Assembly (NCBI RefSeq): GCF_030285625.1 | Contig: NZ_CP127294.1 | Coordinates: forward strand, 124,001-188,000 | Length of the DNA stretch: 64,000 nt | Source of the DNA: Amycolatopsis sp. 2-15 | GTDB taxonomy: Bacteria > Actinomycetota > Actinomycetes > Mycobacteriales > Pseudonocardiaceae | Reading direction: 5' to 3' | Shown: in pieces, positions 41,243 through 49,246 of the stretch | Layout: each line of letters begins with the position of its first letter | How positions within the stretch are numbered: position 1 is the first letter of the stretch | Translations under genes and position numbers: made by a program | The notes under the pieces: generated by a model | Seen by the model: the letters and a program-made list of their open reading frames with translations, nothing else | Told to the model about the DNA's origin: nothing | Databases searched by the model: none

Positions 41243-41249
41243 ATGTTCG
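41236..41249. promoter_or_regulatory. LexA (SOS) box overlapping the dinB start codon
   Basis: CGAAC-ATAT-GTTCG is a perfect 14-bp palindrome matching the actinobacterial LexA consensus core (CGAAC-N4-GTTCG). The dinB ATG (41242-41240 on the minus strand) lies in its centre. LexA bound here would block initiation or early elongation. Confidence 0.75.
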
Positions 41250-41479
41250 CATCAAACACCGACCAAAACGGTCCCCTTGTCACCCGAACGGCCCAGTGAG
41301 TGGCCTGTCACTCGCCGGCGGCTCGGCGCTTCGGCGGGCTGGGCGTGCTCGGCGCATCGGGGCGTCCACTCGCGTTCCAAGATCAACCTGGAAGCGACCG
41401 CGGACAGACGCGGTCCTTGATCAACCTTCGAGCGGTCAGGATCACCACACCAGGTGGTCATCGCCCGCCCGGACAGAAA

Positions 41480-42475
41480 TCAGCCGTCGGATCGCGGGAT
41501 TCGCGCGAGAGCCGAGGCGACAAGGGCGACGGCCGGATCGCCGTCCTGGGTCAGCTGCTGAAGGAGATCGTCGGCCGCGGGCAGCTCGGCGAGCGCCTGC
41601 GTCAAGCGGATCCGCACGGCCGAATCCGACGTGTGGGCGGTGAGCTCGTCGGACAGCGCGGACTTGATCGGGCCGGCACACGAGGCGTCCAGCGACAGCG
41701 CGCCCAGGACTTCGGCCGCTTCGACGTCGCTGGGCCCGTCCACCACCATGGCGACGAGTGTCGGCACGGCCTCGGGAAAACCACGGCCGCCCAACGCCAA
41801 CGCCGCCCGCGTCCGCACCGTCGGGTCCGAATCCTCGAGCGCGCCGAGAAGCACCGCCGACGCGTCCTCCCCCGGCAGCGAAGCGATCGCCCGGACCGCG
41901 CGCCGCCGGACTTCGACGTCGGCGGAGCGTACGCCGGCCGCCAGGCTCGCCAGCCCGTCGCCGCCCGCCCGCGCGAGCGCCCACCGCAGGGCGCCCGCGA
42001 CGTTCTGGTCGGGTTCGGCGAGCACCGCCTCGGCCAGCAGCTCCGCCGGCACCTCCTCCACCGGCGCCAGCGCGGCCTGCTGCCGGCGCGCGGCATCCGG
42101 CGAGTCGAGCCCGTGCAGCAGCTCGACCAGGCGCAGGACGTCCTGCCAGCCCGGCGGCGCCGACGCGTCGACCCGGCGCAGCCGCTCCAGCAGCTCCTGC
42201 TCCCGCTTCAGCCGGTCTTCGGTCCGCCGGATCAGCTCACCGACCAATGTGGACGGTGCGAACGCCGGATCCGCCAGCGCCCGGCCGATCTCGCGCAGCG
42301 ACAACCCCAGCGACCGCAGGCTTTCCACGTGGAAGATCCGCCGGATGTCCTCGGCGGAGTACTCGCGGTAGCCGCCGACGGTGCGGCCGGTGGGATGCAC
42401 CAGCCCGAGGGTGTCGTAGTGCCGGAGCATCCGGGCACTCACCCCCGAGCGGCGCGCCACCTCACCGATCAGCAC
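41480..42475 (-). CDS. MerR-type regulator fused to HEAT-like repeats
   Basis: The 331-aa protein has a MerR DNA-binding domain (LIGEVARRSGVSARMLRHYD, TVGGYREYSAEDIRRI), the dimerisation helix (LIRRTEDRLKREQELLERLR), then a C-terminal region of about 190 aa built of HEAT-like helical pairs (DVEVRRRAVRAIASLPGEDA, DPTVRTRAALALGGRGFPEA). The repeats replace the usual small effector domain. Its start overlaps the stop of the upstream HEAT gene by 14 nt, so the two are translationally coupled. Confidence 0.87.
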   Translation of the reverse strand: MLIGEVARRSGVSARMLRHYDTLGLVHPTGRTVGGYREYSAEDIRRIFHVESLRSLGLSLREIGRALADPAFAPSTLVGELIRRTEDRLKREQELLERLRRVDASAPPGWQDVLRLVELLHGLDSPDAARRQQAALAPVEEVPAELLAEAVLAEPDQNVAGALRWALARAGGDGLASLAAGVRSADVEVRRRAVRAIASLPGEDASAVLLGALEDSDPTVRTRAALALGGRGFPEAVPTLVAMVVDGPSDVEAAEVLGALSLDASCAGPIKSALSDELTAHTSDSAVRIRLTQALAELPAADDLLQQLTQDGDPAVALVASALARIPRSDG

Positions 42476-43148
42476 CGGCCACCTCCGCCGCCCGTTCCGG
42501 TCCGAGCGCGGCGACCCGCTTCGCCTCGTCGACGGCCGGGTCGAACGCCGCCTCCGGGTCGCGCAGCAGCCGCTCCGTGGCCCGAGCGTGCGCGCGAACC
42601 ACGGGGTCGATACTCACCAGTGCGTTCCGCAGCACCGGCTCGATCCCGTCCCCGAGTGCCACCAGCGCCCGGCTCAGGCTCAGCTTCACGTTCCGGTCCC
42701 CTCGTCCGAGCTGCGCCGCCAGCTCCTCGGCCAGCGCGGGTTTGCCCACCTCCGGCACGAGCACGACAGCCGCCCGCCACGAACTCCGCGCGACCTCGTC
42801 GTCGGCGTCGCGCAGCAGCGACCGCGTGATCTCGGGCCAGACGCGCCCGTCGCCGATCTTGGACAGCGTGTGCAACGCCTGGCTGCGCGCCTGGGCGCGC
42901 CCGGACCGCAGCTCGGCGACGAGCCTGGGCACGGTGAGCTCCGCCGGCAGCCGCGTCAACGCCCAGGTGAGCATGTCGCGCACGAAGAAGTCGGGCTCCA
43001 CCGCGCACCGCGCCACGAGCGTCTCGACGAGCCCGGGGTCGGCGTCCGTGCCGGCGGCCAGCGCCGCCTGCAGCCGCGTCGACGAGTTACCGGCGCTGAG
43101 CGCTTCGAGCAGGTGCAGGTTCTTGTGTGGCGTGTTGATGGGGACCAC
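42462..43148 (-). CDS. HEAT-repeat protein
   Basis: The 228-aa protein consists of HEAT-like repeats (DFFVRDMLTWALTRLPAELT, ARSQALHTLSKIGDGRVWPE, DDEVARSSWRAAVVLVPEVG, NVKLSLSRALVALGDGIEPV). No catalytic motif is seen. It is the first gene of an operon with the MerR-HEAT regulator and is preceded by a MerR-type promoter. It likely interacts with the HEAT part of the regulator or its ligand. Confidence 0.8.
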   Translation of the reverse strand: MVPINTPHKNLHLLEALSAGNSSTRLQAALAAGTDADPGLVETLVARCAVEPDFFVRDMLTWALTRLPAELTVPRLVAELRSGRAQARSQALHTLSKIGDGRVWPEITRSLLRDADDEVARSSWRAAVVLVPEVGKPALAEELAAQLGRGDRNVKLSLSRALVALGDGIEPVLRNALVSIDPVVRAHARATERLLRDPEAAFDPAVDEAKRVAALGPERAAEVAGADR

Positions 43149-43160
43149 CTCCTGCGACCC

Positions 43161-43191
43161 AGTGAAGACCTTGTCACGATGTCAAGGTCAA
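43161..43191 (-). promoter_or_regulatory. MerR-type promoter with 19-bp spacer
   Basis: On the minus strand, -35 TTGACC (43191-43186) and -10 TTCACT (43166-43161) are separated by 19 bp, the over-long spacing that MerR activators correct. GACCTTG (43167-43173) and CAAGGTC (43183-43189) form a perfect inverted repeat inside the spacer. It directs the HEAT / MerR-HEAT operon, so the regulator is probably autoregulated. Confidence 0.75.
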
Positions 43192-43345
43192 GTTCGGCCC
43201 GCGACTTCACCATCGGAACCGGTTCCGCTCGCGCCGAACTACCGTCAGCGCAGGCCAGGTCAGCCGAGGAATCAGGCCCGCCGATCGGCGATCGCTGAAG
43301 TCGCCGCTGCCGACCACTCCCCTGACCGGGCCGTGATCCGGCCGC

Positions 43346-43906
43346 TCAGCCGCGGAAGCGCAGCCCGTCCAGCAGCAGGTCGAGCAGTCGTCCGGCTTGC
43401 TCGCGCTGTGCCGGCTCGCCGGCCGCCAGTGCGATGCCGCTGAGGCCGATGAGGACGTCGTCCACGAGGACGTCGCCGCGGAGGGTGCCGGCGGCGATCA
43501 GCGGGGAGACCAGCTGCTCGATGGTCGAGTTCAGGCGGTCGCGGCTGTGGGCGTACGGGTTGCCGCCGGAGGCGATCACGGCGCGCAGGGCGTCGGACAT
43601 GCCGATCTTCGTGGTCATGTAGTCCACGAAGCGGTCCATCCACGTGCGCAACGCCTCGCCGGGCGGCAGTTCGTGCAGCAGCGCGGGGCCGGCGTCGCAC
43701 AGCTGGTCCAGCTCGTTGCGGTACGCGGCCTCGATCAGGGCTTCGCGCGTCGGGAAGTGGCGGTACAGCGTGCCGATACCGACGCCGGCGTCCTTGGCGA
43801 TCGCGTCGAGCGTGGCGTCGAGGCCCTTCTCGGAGAACTGCCGCACCGCGGACGCGAGCAGGAGGTCGCGGTTGCGCCGCGCGTCCGCGCGCAGTGGTTT
43901 GGTCAC
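43346..43906 (-). CDS. TetR-family regulator
   Basis: GTG at 43906 (MTKPLRADARRNRDLLLASA) gives 186 aa; GTG at 43927 is an alternative. The wHTH is DATLDAIAKDAGVGIGTLYR followed by HFPTREALIEAAYRNE. The C-terminal SBP-like TetR_C domain contains WMDRFVDYMTTKIGMSDALR. It is divergent from the SDR at 44033 across two matching palindromes, and is its likely repressor. Confidence 0.9.
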   Translation of the reverse strand: MTKPLRADARRNRDLLLASAVRQFSEKGLDATLDAIAKDAGVGIGTLYRHFPTREALIEAAYRNELDQLCDAGPALLHELPPGEALRTWMDRFVDYMTTKIGMSDALRAVIASGGNPYAHSRDRLNSTIEQLVSPLIAAGTLRGDVLVDDVLIGLSGIALAAGEPAQREQAGRLLDLLLDGLRFRG

Positions 43907-43962
43907 AGTGGCTTGGTCCCCTCTCACCCCTTCCGGCTCGTCAACTCAAGCATACTTGCAAT

Positions 43963-44008
43963 CGGAGGATCCTCCGGTTAATGTCGAGCCCAACCGGAGG
44001 TTCCTCCA
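43963..44008. promoter_or_regulatory. Two TetR operators upstream of the SDR
   Basis: CGGAGGATCCTCCG at 43963-43976 is a perfect palindrome. CGGAGGTTCCTCCA at 43995-44008 is the same sequence with two changes. Their starts are 32 bp apart, about three helical turns. They lie between the divergent TetR and SDR genes. Confidence 0.7.
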
Positions 44009-44032
44009 TATCGAGTCCAGGACAGGAACACC

Positions 44033-44953
44033 ATGCGCATCACCACCCCGTTCACCAGGGAGTCCACCGCCGCCGACGTCAGCGCGGGCGTCGACCTCAC
44101 CGGCCGTCGCGCGATCGTCACCGGGGGCGCGTCCGGCATCGGCGTCGAGACAGCCCGCGCGCTCGCGTTGGCCGGGGCCGAGGTCACGCTGGCCGTCCGC
44201 GACACCGAGGCCGGGCACCGCACGGCCGAGGCGATCGCGGTGGCCACGGGCAACGCGGCCGTCGCCGTCCTGCACCTCGAGCTGGCCGACCGCGACTCCG
44301 TCGCCAAACTCGCGAGCGACTGGCAGGGCCCGCTGCACATCCTCGTGAACAATGCCGGTGTGATGGTCGAACCGCTCAACCGCACGCCGGAAGGCTGGGA
44401 GCACCAGTTCGCCACCAACCACCTCGGCCACTTCGGCCTCGCGCTCGGCCTGCACGACGCCCTCGCGTCAGCCGGCGACGCGCGCATCGTGGCCGTGAGT
44501 TCCAGCGCACACCTGCGCTCGGGCGTCGTCTTCGACGACATCCACTTCGAGCGCCGCGAGTACGACCCGTGGTCGGCCTACGGCCAGTCGAAGTCCGCGA
44601 ACGTGCTCTTCGCCGTCGAGGCCACACGGCGCTGGGCCGCCGACGGCATCACCGCCAACGCCCTCATGCCCGGCGGCATCCGCACCAATCTGCAGCGCCA
44701 CCAGGCCGACGACGCCGAGTTCGCCGAGATCGCCAAGACGTATCCGTGGAAGACCACCGAGCAGGGCGCGTCGACCTCGGTGCTGCTGGCCGTGTCTCCC
44801 CTGCTGGCCGGCGTCGGCGGCCGCTACTTCGAGGACAACAACGAAGCCGAGCTCAACATCCCGCCTTCACACGACGGCGTCGCGGCCCACGCGCTCGACC
44901 CGGAAGCGGCGACGCGGCTGTGGGAGGTCTCGCTGGAGCTGCTCGCGCGCTGA
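44033..44953 (+). CDS. SDR oxidoreductase (retinol-dehydrogenase/WWOX-like)
   Basis: The 306-aa protein has TGGASGIGVETARALA (NADP loop), VNNAGVMVEP (NNAG), VSSSAHLRSG (Ser) and YGQSKSAN (YxxxK), followed by LMPGGIRTNLQRH. The extended C-terminus and ANHLGHF-like NHLGHFGLA motif mark the large classical SDR group related to light-dependent protochlorophyllide reductase and retinol dehydrogenases. It is divergent from and presumably regulated by the TetR protein. Confidence 0.92.
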   Translation: MRITTPFTRESTAADVSAGVDLTGRRAIVTGGASGIGVETARALALAGAEVTLAVRDTEAGHRTAEAIAVATGNAAVAVLHLELADRDSVAKLASDWQGPLHILVNNAGVMVEPLNRTPEGWEHQFATNHLGHFGLALGLHDALASAGDARIVAVSSSAHLRSGVVFDDIHFERREYDPWSAYGQSKSANVLFAVEATRRWAADGITANALMPGGIRTNLQRHQADDAEFAEIAKTYPWKTTEQGASTSVLLAVSPLLAGVGGRYFEDNNEAELNIPPSHDGVAAHALDPEAATRLWEVSLELLAR

Positions 44954-45035
44954 CCCGACGGTCGGCCTGCGCCGCTCGGGTCGTTCGGGCCGGATCAGCG
45001 TGCGGGTGCGCGCGGTGTCTGCATAGGGTCGTTCG

Positions 45036-45677
45036 GTGCGGCTCGTGCTGTTCGACCTCGACAACACCCTCGTCGACCGGGCGGAGGGTTTCCGGCGCTG
45101 GGCTTGGGAGTTCTGCGCCGAACACCGCCTGACGCCCGACGACGCCGCCTGGCTCGCGTCCGCCGACCACGACGGGCTCGCCCCGCGCGACGACTTCTTC
45201 AAAGCCGTGCGCGACCGCTTCGCCCTGCGCGAGACACCGGCCGAGCTGCTGGAGTCCTACCGCGAACGCCACCCGGCGCTGATCCCCGCGGCGCCGGGCG
45301 TGCTGACGGGGCTGCCCCGCCTGCGCGCGGCGGGCTGGCGGATGGGCGTCGTCACCAACGGTGACGCGGCCCAGCAGCTCACCACCCTGCTGCGAACCGG
45401 CGTCGCGGGGCTCGTGGACGGGTGGGCGATCTCGGAGCACGAAGGCGTCGGCAAGCCGGACCGGCGGCTGTTCGAGATCGCGGCGGAACGGTGCGAGGCG
45501 CCGTTGCGCGACGGCTGGATGGTCGGCGACGGCGAAGCGACCGACATCGCCGGCGGCCGGGCCGCGGGGCTGCGCACGGTGTGGGTCGACCGGGGACGGG
45601 TGTGGAGCGGGGACGAAAAAGCCCCGGACCACGTCGTCGCCGACGCTGCCGGGGCCATCGAGCTGCTGCTGGAGTGA
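45036..45677 (+). CDS. HAD-superfamily hydrolase
   Basis: GTG at 45036 gives 213 aa. HAD motif I is FDLDNTLVDR, motif II Thr is in VVTNGDAAQ, motif III Lys is in GVGKPDRRLFE, and motif IV is WMVGDGEATDIAGG. The helical cap is of the C1 type. It probably dephosphorylates a small metabolite (phosphoglycolate-phosphatase-like). It stands alone, with its 3-prime end 3 nt from the convergent kinase gene. Confidence 0.92.
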   Translation: MRLVLFDLDNTLVDRAEGFRRWAWEFCAEHRLTPDDAAWLASADHDGLAPRDDFFKAVRDRFALRETPAELLESYRERHPALIPAAPGVLTGLPRLRAAGWRMGVVTNGDAAQQLTTLLRTGVAGLVDGWAISEHEGVGKPDRRLFEIAAERCEAPLRDGWMVGDGEATDIAGGRAAGLRTVWVDRGRVWSGDEKAPDHVVADAAGAIELLLE

Positions 45678-45680
45678 GGG

Positions 45681-47162
45681 CTACTTGCTCTCGGTGTCGA
45701 TCTTCCACACGCCGTTGTCGTTGACCATGTGGTAGGTGTGGTGCTCCCGCGAGTTGACTCTGCCGCCGTAGGTGATCTCGGCGCTGAACGTGTCGGTGCC
45801 GACCTGCTTGATCTCGCTCGCGCTGGCCGTACGACCACTCCAGAAAGCTTGGTAGCTGGCGTAGTTCTGGCGGGCGGTCGCCTTGAAGTTGTCCGTCAGG
45901 AGGTTGAAGCCCTCCTGCAGGTTGCCGGGAATGAGCGTGAAGTAGTGCTGCAGCGCGGCAGCTGCGTCCTGCGGCGAGTCCGCTGGAGAGCTCGGCGACG
46001 ACGGCGGGCTGCTGGGTGACGACGGCGCGCTCGGCGGCGGCGTGGTCGGCGTCGTCGGCGCGTTGGTGGTCGACGGCGGCGCCGGGGAGTTCACGGACGA
46101 CGAGTTGATCACCGGAGACGCGCCGCCGGCGGTCGGCGTCGTGCCGTTGGTGCGGTTCACCAGCACGATCACCACCACGATGACCACCACCAGGACGGCG
46201 CCGAACCCGGCGAGGACCATCGAGCGCCGTCTTCGGTCGACAGGTGCCGGAGCGGGCGTCGTCGGGGCGGCGGCCGGAGCCGGAGCGGCCGGGAGCGGCG
46301 CGGGCACCGTCAGCGGAATCGGCACCGCCGCGACGGGGGTGACGCCGCCGTCGAGCTCCCGCAGCTCGGTGAGCACCTCGGCCATCGACGGCCGATCCTC
46401 GGGCTTGAGCTCCAGCAGCTTCAGCAGCAGCGGCTCCAGCTTCCCCGCCTGCTTCGGCGGGTTGATCGAACCGCTGGACACGCGGTACAGCAAGGCGATC
46501 GCGTTGTCCGCCGTGCCGAACGGCGGCGCGCCCTCCACCGCCATGTAGAGCGTGGCGCCGAGGGCGAAGACGTCGGAGGCGAACATGGCTTCCTCGCCGC
46601 GCGCGACCTCGGGTGCGAGGAACGCGGGCGTACCGGAGATTTCGCCCGTGGCCGTCAGTGTGACGTCGCCGACCGCGCGGGAGATGCCGAAGTCGGTGAC
46701 CTTGACGGTGCCGTCTTCGCCGAGCAGGACGTTGCCCGGCTTCACGTCGCGGTGCACGATGCCGGCGCGGTGCGCGGCGGCGAGCACGCCGGCCAGCTGC
46801 ACCGCGATGGGGATGACCTCGTCGACGGTCAGCGGGCCGTCATCGTGCAGCTTCGCCGAGAGGCTGCGCGAGGGCAGGTACTCCATGATCAGCCACGGGC
46901 GGTCTTCGTACTCGACCACGTTGAACACGGAGATGGCGTTGGGGTGCTGCAGGCGCGCGGCGATCCGGGCCTCGCGCATGGCGCGGCTCTTCGCCTCGGC
47001 GACTTTCTCCTCGCCCTGGTTCATCGGCATGAGGAGTTCTTTCACCGCGACGACGCGGCCGAGGATCTTGTCCTCGCCGCGCCAGACCATGCCCATGGCG
47101 CCGCTGCCGATGAGCTCGACGAGCTGGTAGCGACCGGCGATCTGCCGGCTCTCCTCGGTCAA
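45681..47162 (-). CDS. Membrane Ser/Thr protein kinase (PknB type, no PASTA)
   Basis: TTG at 47162 (GAGGGG upstream) gives 493 aa. The Hanks kinase domain (1-270) has GSGAMGMV (Gly loop), VAVKE (Lys41), HRDVKPGN (137-144), DFGIS (157-161) and APEV. A Pro/Ala linker leads to one membrane span (about 315-336, VLAGFGAVLVVVIVVVIVLV). An extracellular Ser/Pro/Thr-rich stalk and a C-terminal globular domain (ALQHYFTLIPGNLQEGFNLL) follow, which may sense an external signal. Confidence 0.93.
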   Translation of the reverse strand: MTEESRQIAGRYQLVELIGSGAMGMVWRGEDKILGRVVAVKELLMPMNQGEEKVAEAKSRAMREARIAARLQHPNAISVFNVVEYEDRPWLIMEYLPSRSLSAKLHDDGPLTVDEVIPIAVQLAGVLAAAHRAGIVHRDVKPGNVLLGEDGTVKVTDFGISRAVGDVTLTATGEISGTPAFLAPEVARGEEAMFASDVFALGATLYMAVEGAPPFGTADNAIALLYRVSSGSINPPKQAGKLEPLLLKLLELKPEDRPSMAEVLTELRELDGGVTPVAAVPIPLTVPAPLPAAPAPAAAPTTPAPAPVDRRRRSMVLAGFGAVLVVVIVVVIVLVNRTNGTTPTAGGASPVINSSSVNSPAPPSTTNAPTTPTTPPPSAPSSPSSPPSSPSSPADSPQDAAAALQHYFTLIPGNLQEGFNLLTDNFKATARQNYASYQAFWSGRTASASEIKQVGTDTFSAEITYGGRVNSREHHTYHMVNDNGVWKIDTESK

Positions 47163-47296
47163 CGAAAAAACCCCTCAGTGCAACGTTCACGGACGGCGAT
47201 CGCCAAGTTTTTCACGGCCCTCGCCCGGGTGTCCCTACGACCCACCGGAGGGTGCGGGGGTTGCTCCACGTGGCCGAACCGGGACACTCTGATCAT

Positions 47297-48490
47297 ATGA
47301 GCGCCGGGGCCCCGTCATTCCGAAACGTGTTCGGCGCGACCGAATTCCGGGCCCTGTGGCTCGCGCACGTGCTGTCGGTCGCCGGTGATCAACTGGCTCG
47401 CGTCGCGCTCACGGTTCTCGTGTTCGACCGTACCGAATCCGCGGGCTGGGCGGCGCTCACGTACGCGCTGACTTATCTGCCCGATCTGCTCGGCGGCGCG
47501 CTCGGCGGACTGGCCGACCGGTTCCCGCGGCGCACGGTGCTCGTGGTGGCCGACGTGCTGCGGGCCGCGCTCCTCGCCGTGATGGCGATCCCGGGGCTGC
47601 CGTGGCCGGTCGCGGCGGCACTGCTGGTGGTGGTGCAGCTGGCGGCCGGACCCTTCCAGGCCGCGCGGCAGGCCGTGCTGCCGGACATCCTCGGGCCCGA
47701 CCGGCTGCCCGTCGGCCAGGCGATGTTGTCCTCGACGTACCAGGCGGCGCTCGTGATCGGCTTCGGCGCGGGCGCGGCGGTGGTCGCGTGGCTCGGCGTG
47801 ACGGGCGCGCTGGCCGTGGACGCGGTGACCTTCGCCGTGTCGGCGCTCGCGCTGCGGTGGGGACTGCGGCCGCACCCGGTGAACGTCGTCGAACGGGGTC
47901 CGGCTGCGGCTTCCCAGTGGGCTTCGCTCGTCGCGGGCTGCCGGCTGGTCGGGCGGGACCGGCGGCTGCGGTCGTTGCTGGCGATCGCGTGCTGCAGCGG
48001 GTTCTACGTGGTGCCCGAAGGCCTGGCCGTGCCGATCGCCTCGCAGCTCGGCGGCACGGGGGTGCTGGCGTGGCTGCTCATCGCCAACCCCGTCGGGTCG
48101 CTGCTCGGCGCGGTGCTGCTCAGCCGGGTGCCGCGCGTACGCCAGGCGCGGCTGCTGGGGCCGCTCGCCGTGGCGACCAGCCTGGTGTTGCTGCCGACGG
48201 GCTGGACGCCAGGGCTCGTCGTGATGGTGGTTTTGTGGACGTTGTCCGGCATGTTCTCCGCACACGACTTGATCACGCAGGTGCAGTACAGCCTGGCCGC
48301 CCCGCCCGAACAGCGCGGCCAGGTGATCGGCGTCGCGATCGCGGCCCTGCGAGCGTCGCAGGGCCTGGCGATCGCGGCCGCCGGCGCGCTCACCCAGGTG
48401 CTCGCGCCCACGACCGTGGTGGCCGTCGCGGCCGTCGCCGGTGCGACGGTCGCCGCCCTCGCCGCCACGGCCTGGCTGCGCGCGGCGTGA
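47297..48490 (+). CDS. MFS transporter (drug/efflux type)
   Basis: ATG at 47297 gives 397 aa with 10-12 predicted spans. It has the MFS_3-like start FGATEFRALWLAHVLSVAGD, GGLADRFPRRTVLVVADVLR (MFS motif A), and AGPFQAARQAVLPDILG. Members of this group export drugs or siderophore-like compounds. It is divergent from the kinase gene. Its stop lies 145 nt from the last micro-ORF on the opposite strand. Confidence 0.9.
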   Translation: MSAGAPSFRNVFGATEFRALWLAHVLSVAGDQLARVALTVLVFDRTESAGWAALTYALTYLPDLLGGALGGLADRFPRRTVLVVADVLRAALLAVMAIPGLPWPVAAALLVVVQLAAGPFQAARQAVLPDILGPDRLPVGQAMLSSTYQAALVIGFGAGAAVVAWLGVTGALAVDAVTFAVSALALRWGLRPHPVNVVERGPAAASQWASLVAGCRLVGRDRRLRSLLAIACCSGFYVVPEGLAVPIASQLGGTGVLAWLLIANPVGSLLGAVLLSRVPRVRQARLLGPLAVATSLVLLPTGWTPGLVVMVVLWTLSGMFSAHDLITQVQYSLAAPPEQRGQVIGVAIAALRASQGLAIAAAGALTQVLAPTTVVAVAAVAGATVAALAATAWLRAA

Positions 48491-48634
48491 CCTCGTCGAA
48501 CTCCCGTCGACGAGGCCACGCCACCTGCCACGTCCTGAACCTCACGGCTCACGTCCGGTGACCGGCCCACCTCCTCGTGGTTCTCGTGGTGCTCGTGGTT
48601 CTCGTGCAGGGTCGGGCTCTCTCGCGGGCAGGAC

Positions 48635-48658
48635 TCACGTCCAGTTGTTGTCACGCAT
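48635..48658 (-). CDS. Micro-ORF 1 of array: MRDNNWT
   Basis: ATG CGT GAC ... TGA, 7 residues. It is the only member with ATG and is last in the direction of transcription. The ribosome-binding site is GAGGGGG, 8 nt upstream. Confidence 0.6.
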   Translation of the reverse strand: MRDNNWT

Positions 48659-48697
48659 GCCTTTCACCCCCTCGTCGGGTGTTCGCCGGGCTTCGGG

Positions 48698-48724
48698 TCA
48701 GCAGGTCCAGTTGTTGTCGCGCAC
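48698..48724 (-). CDS. Micro-ORF 2 of array: VRDNNWTC
   Basis: GTG start, 8 residues, with Cys replacing the final Arg. The ribosome-binding site GAGAGGAG lies 6 nt upstream. Confidence 0.6.
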   Translation of the reverse strand: MRDNNWTC

Positions 48725-48790
48725 CTGGCGCTCCTCTCGGCTCGTCGCGGTTTGTCGCGTTTTGTCGGGGCTGTCGCGGTCGGGCGGGGT

Positions 48791-48817
48791 TCAGCGGGTC
48801 CAGTTGTTGTCACGCAC
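48791..48817 (-). CDS. Micro-ORF 3 of array: VRDNNWTR
   Basis: GTG start, 8 residues, consensus form. Ribosome-binding site GAGAGGAG with a 6-nt spacer, as in micro-ORF 2. Confidence 0.6.
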   Translation of the reverse strand: MRDNNWTR

Positions 48818-48857
48818 GGGGGTCTCCTCTCGGCCTCGTCGGGGTTGCCTGCGGGGT

Positions 48858-48884
48858 TCACCGAGTCCAGTTGTTGTCACGCAC
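48858..48884 (-). CDS. Micro-ORF 4 of array: VRDNNWTR
   Basis: GTG start, 8 residues, consensus peptide but with synonymous codons (ACT for Thr, CGG for Arg). Ribosome-binding site GAAGGGAG. An in-frame ATG two codons earlier is too close to it to be the start. Confidence 0.6.
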   Translation of the reverse strand: MRDNNWTR

Positions 48885-48926
48885 CGGCATCTCCCTTCCA
48901 CTCGTCACGGACGTTGACCACTTGCC

Positions 48927-48953
48927 TCAGCGGGTCCAGTTGTTGTCACGCAC
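48927..48953 (-). CDS. Micro-ORF 5 of array: VRDNNWTR
   Basis: GTG start, 8 residues, consensus peptide (ACC, CGC). Ribosome-binding site GGAGAGGAG with a 6-nt spacer. Confidence 0.6.
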   Translation of the reverse strand: MRDNNWTR

Positions 48954-49009
48954 CGGCTGCTCCTCTCCGCTCGTCGTGTTCGTTGGTCTGACCTCAGGAC
49001 CCCAGGACC

Positions 49010-49036
49010 TCAGCGGGTCCAGTTGTCGTCACGCAC
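49010..49036 (-). CDS. Micro-ORF 6 of array: VRDDNWTR
   Basis: GTG start, 8 residues, with the first Asn changed to Asp. Ribosome-binding site AAAGGGGG. Confidence 0.58.
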   Translation of the reverse strand: MRDDNWTR

Positions 49037-49080
49037 GGCTCTACCCCCTTTCACCTCGGCTGTTCAGCGGAATTCGGCCG

Positions 49081-49101
49081 TCACCAGTGGTTGTCCCGCA
49101 C
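49081..49101 (-). CDS. Micro-ORF 7 of array: VRDNHW
   Basis: GTG start, 6 residues: the second Asn is His and the peptide ends directly after Trp. Ribosome-binding site AAAGGAGG. Confidence 0.55.
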   Translation of the reverse strand: MRDNHW

Positions 49102-49145
49102 CGCCGGACCTCCTTTCCGCACAGCGGTTCGCCAAAGGTTCGCGC

Positions 49146-49166
49146 TCACCAGTTGTTGTCCTGCAC
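49146..49166 (-). CDS. Micro-ORF 8 of array: VQDNNW
   Basis: GTG start, 6 residues: Arg is Gln and the peptide ends after Trp. Ribosome-binding site GGAGGAGG. An alternative GTG overlapping that site would add three residues. Confidence 0.55.
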   Translation of the reverse strand: MQDNNW

Positions 49167-49246
49167 CGTGGACACCTCCTCCCACAGGTCGCACCGAAAA
49201 CGCTCACAACTCTCGACCTCAAGTCGAGCTCAACGGTCCAGACCAC

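Noticed and set aside
48491..48634. His/Glu/Asn-rich peptide (HENHEHHENHEE) after the micro-ORF array
   Set aside because: It is in a frame without a supported start or ribosome-binding site and continues as antisense of the MFS gene. The pattern comes from a short CTCGTGGT repeat.
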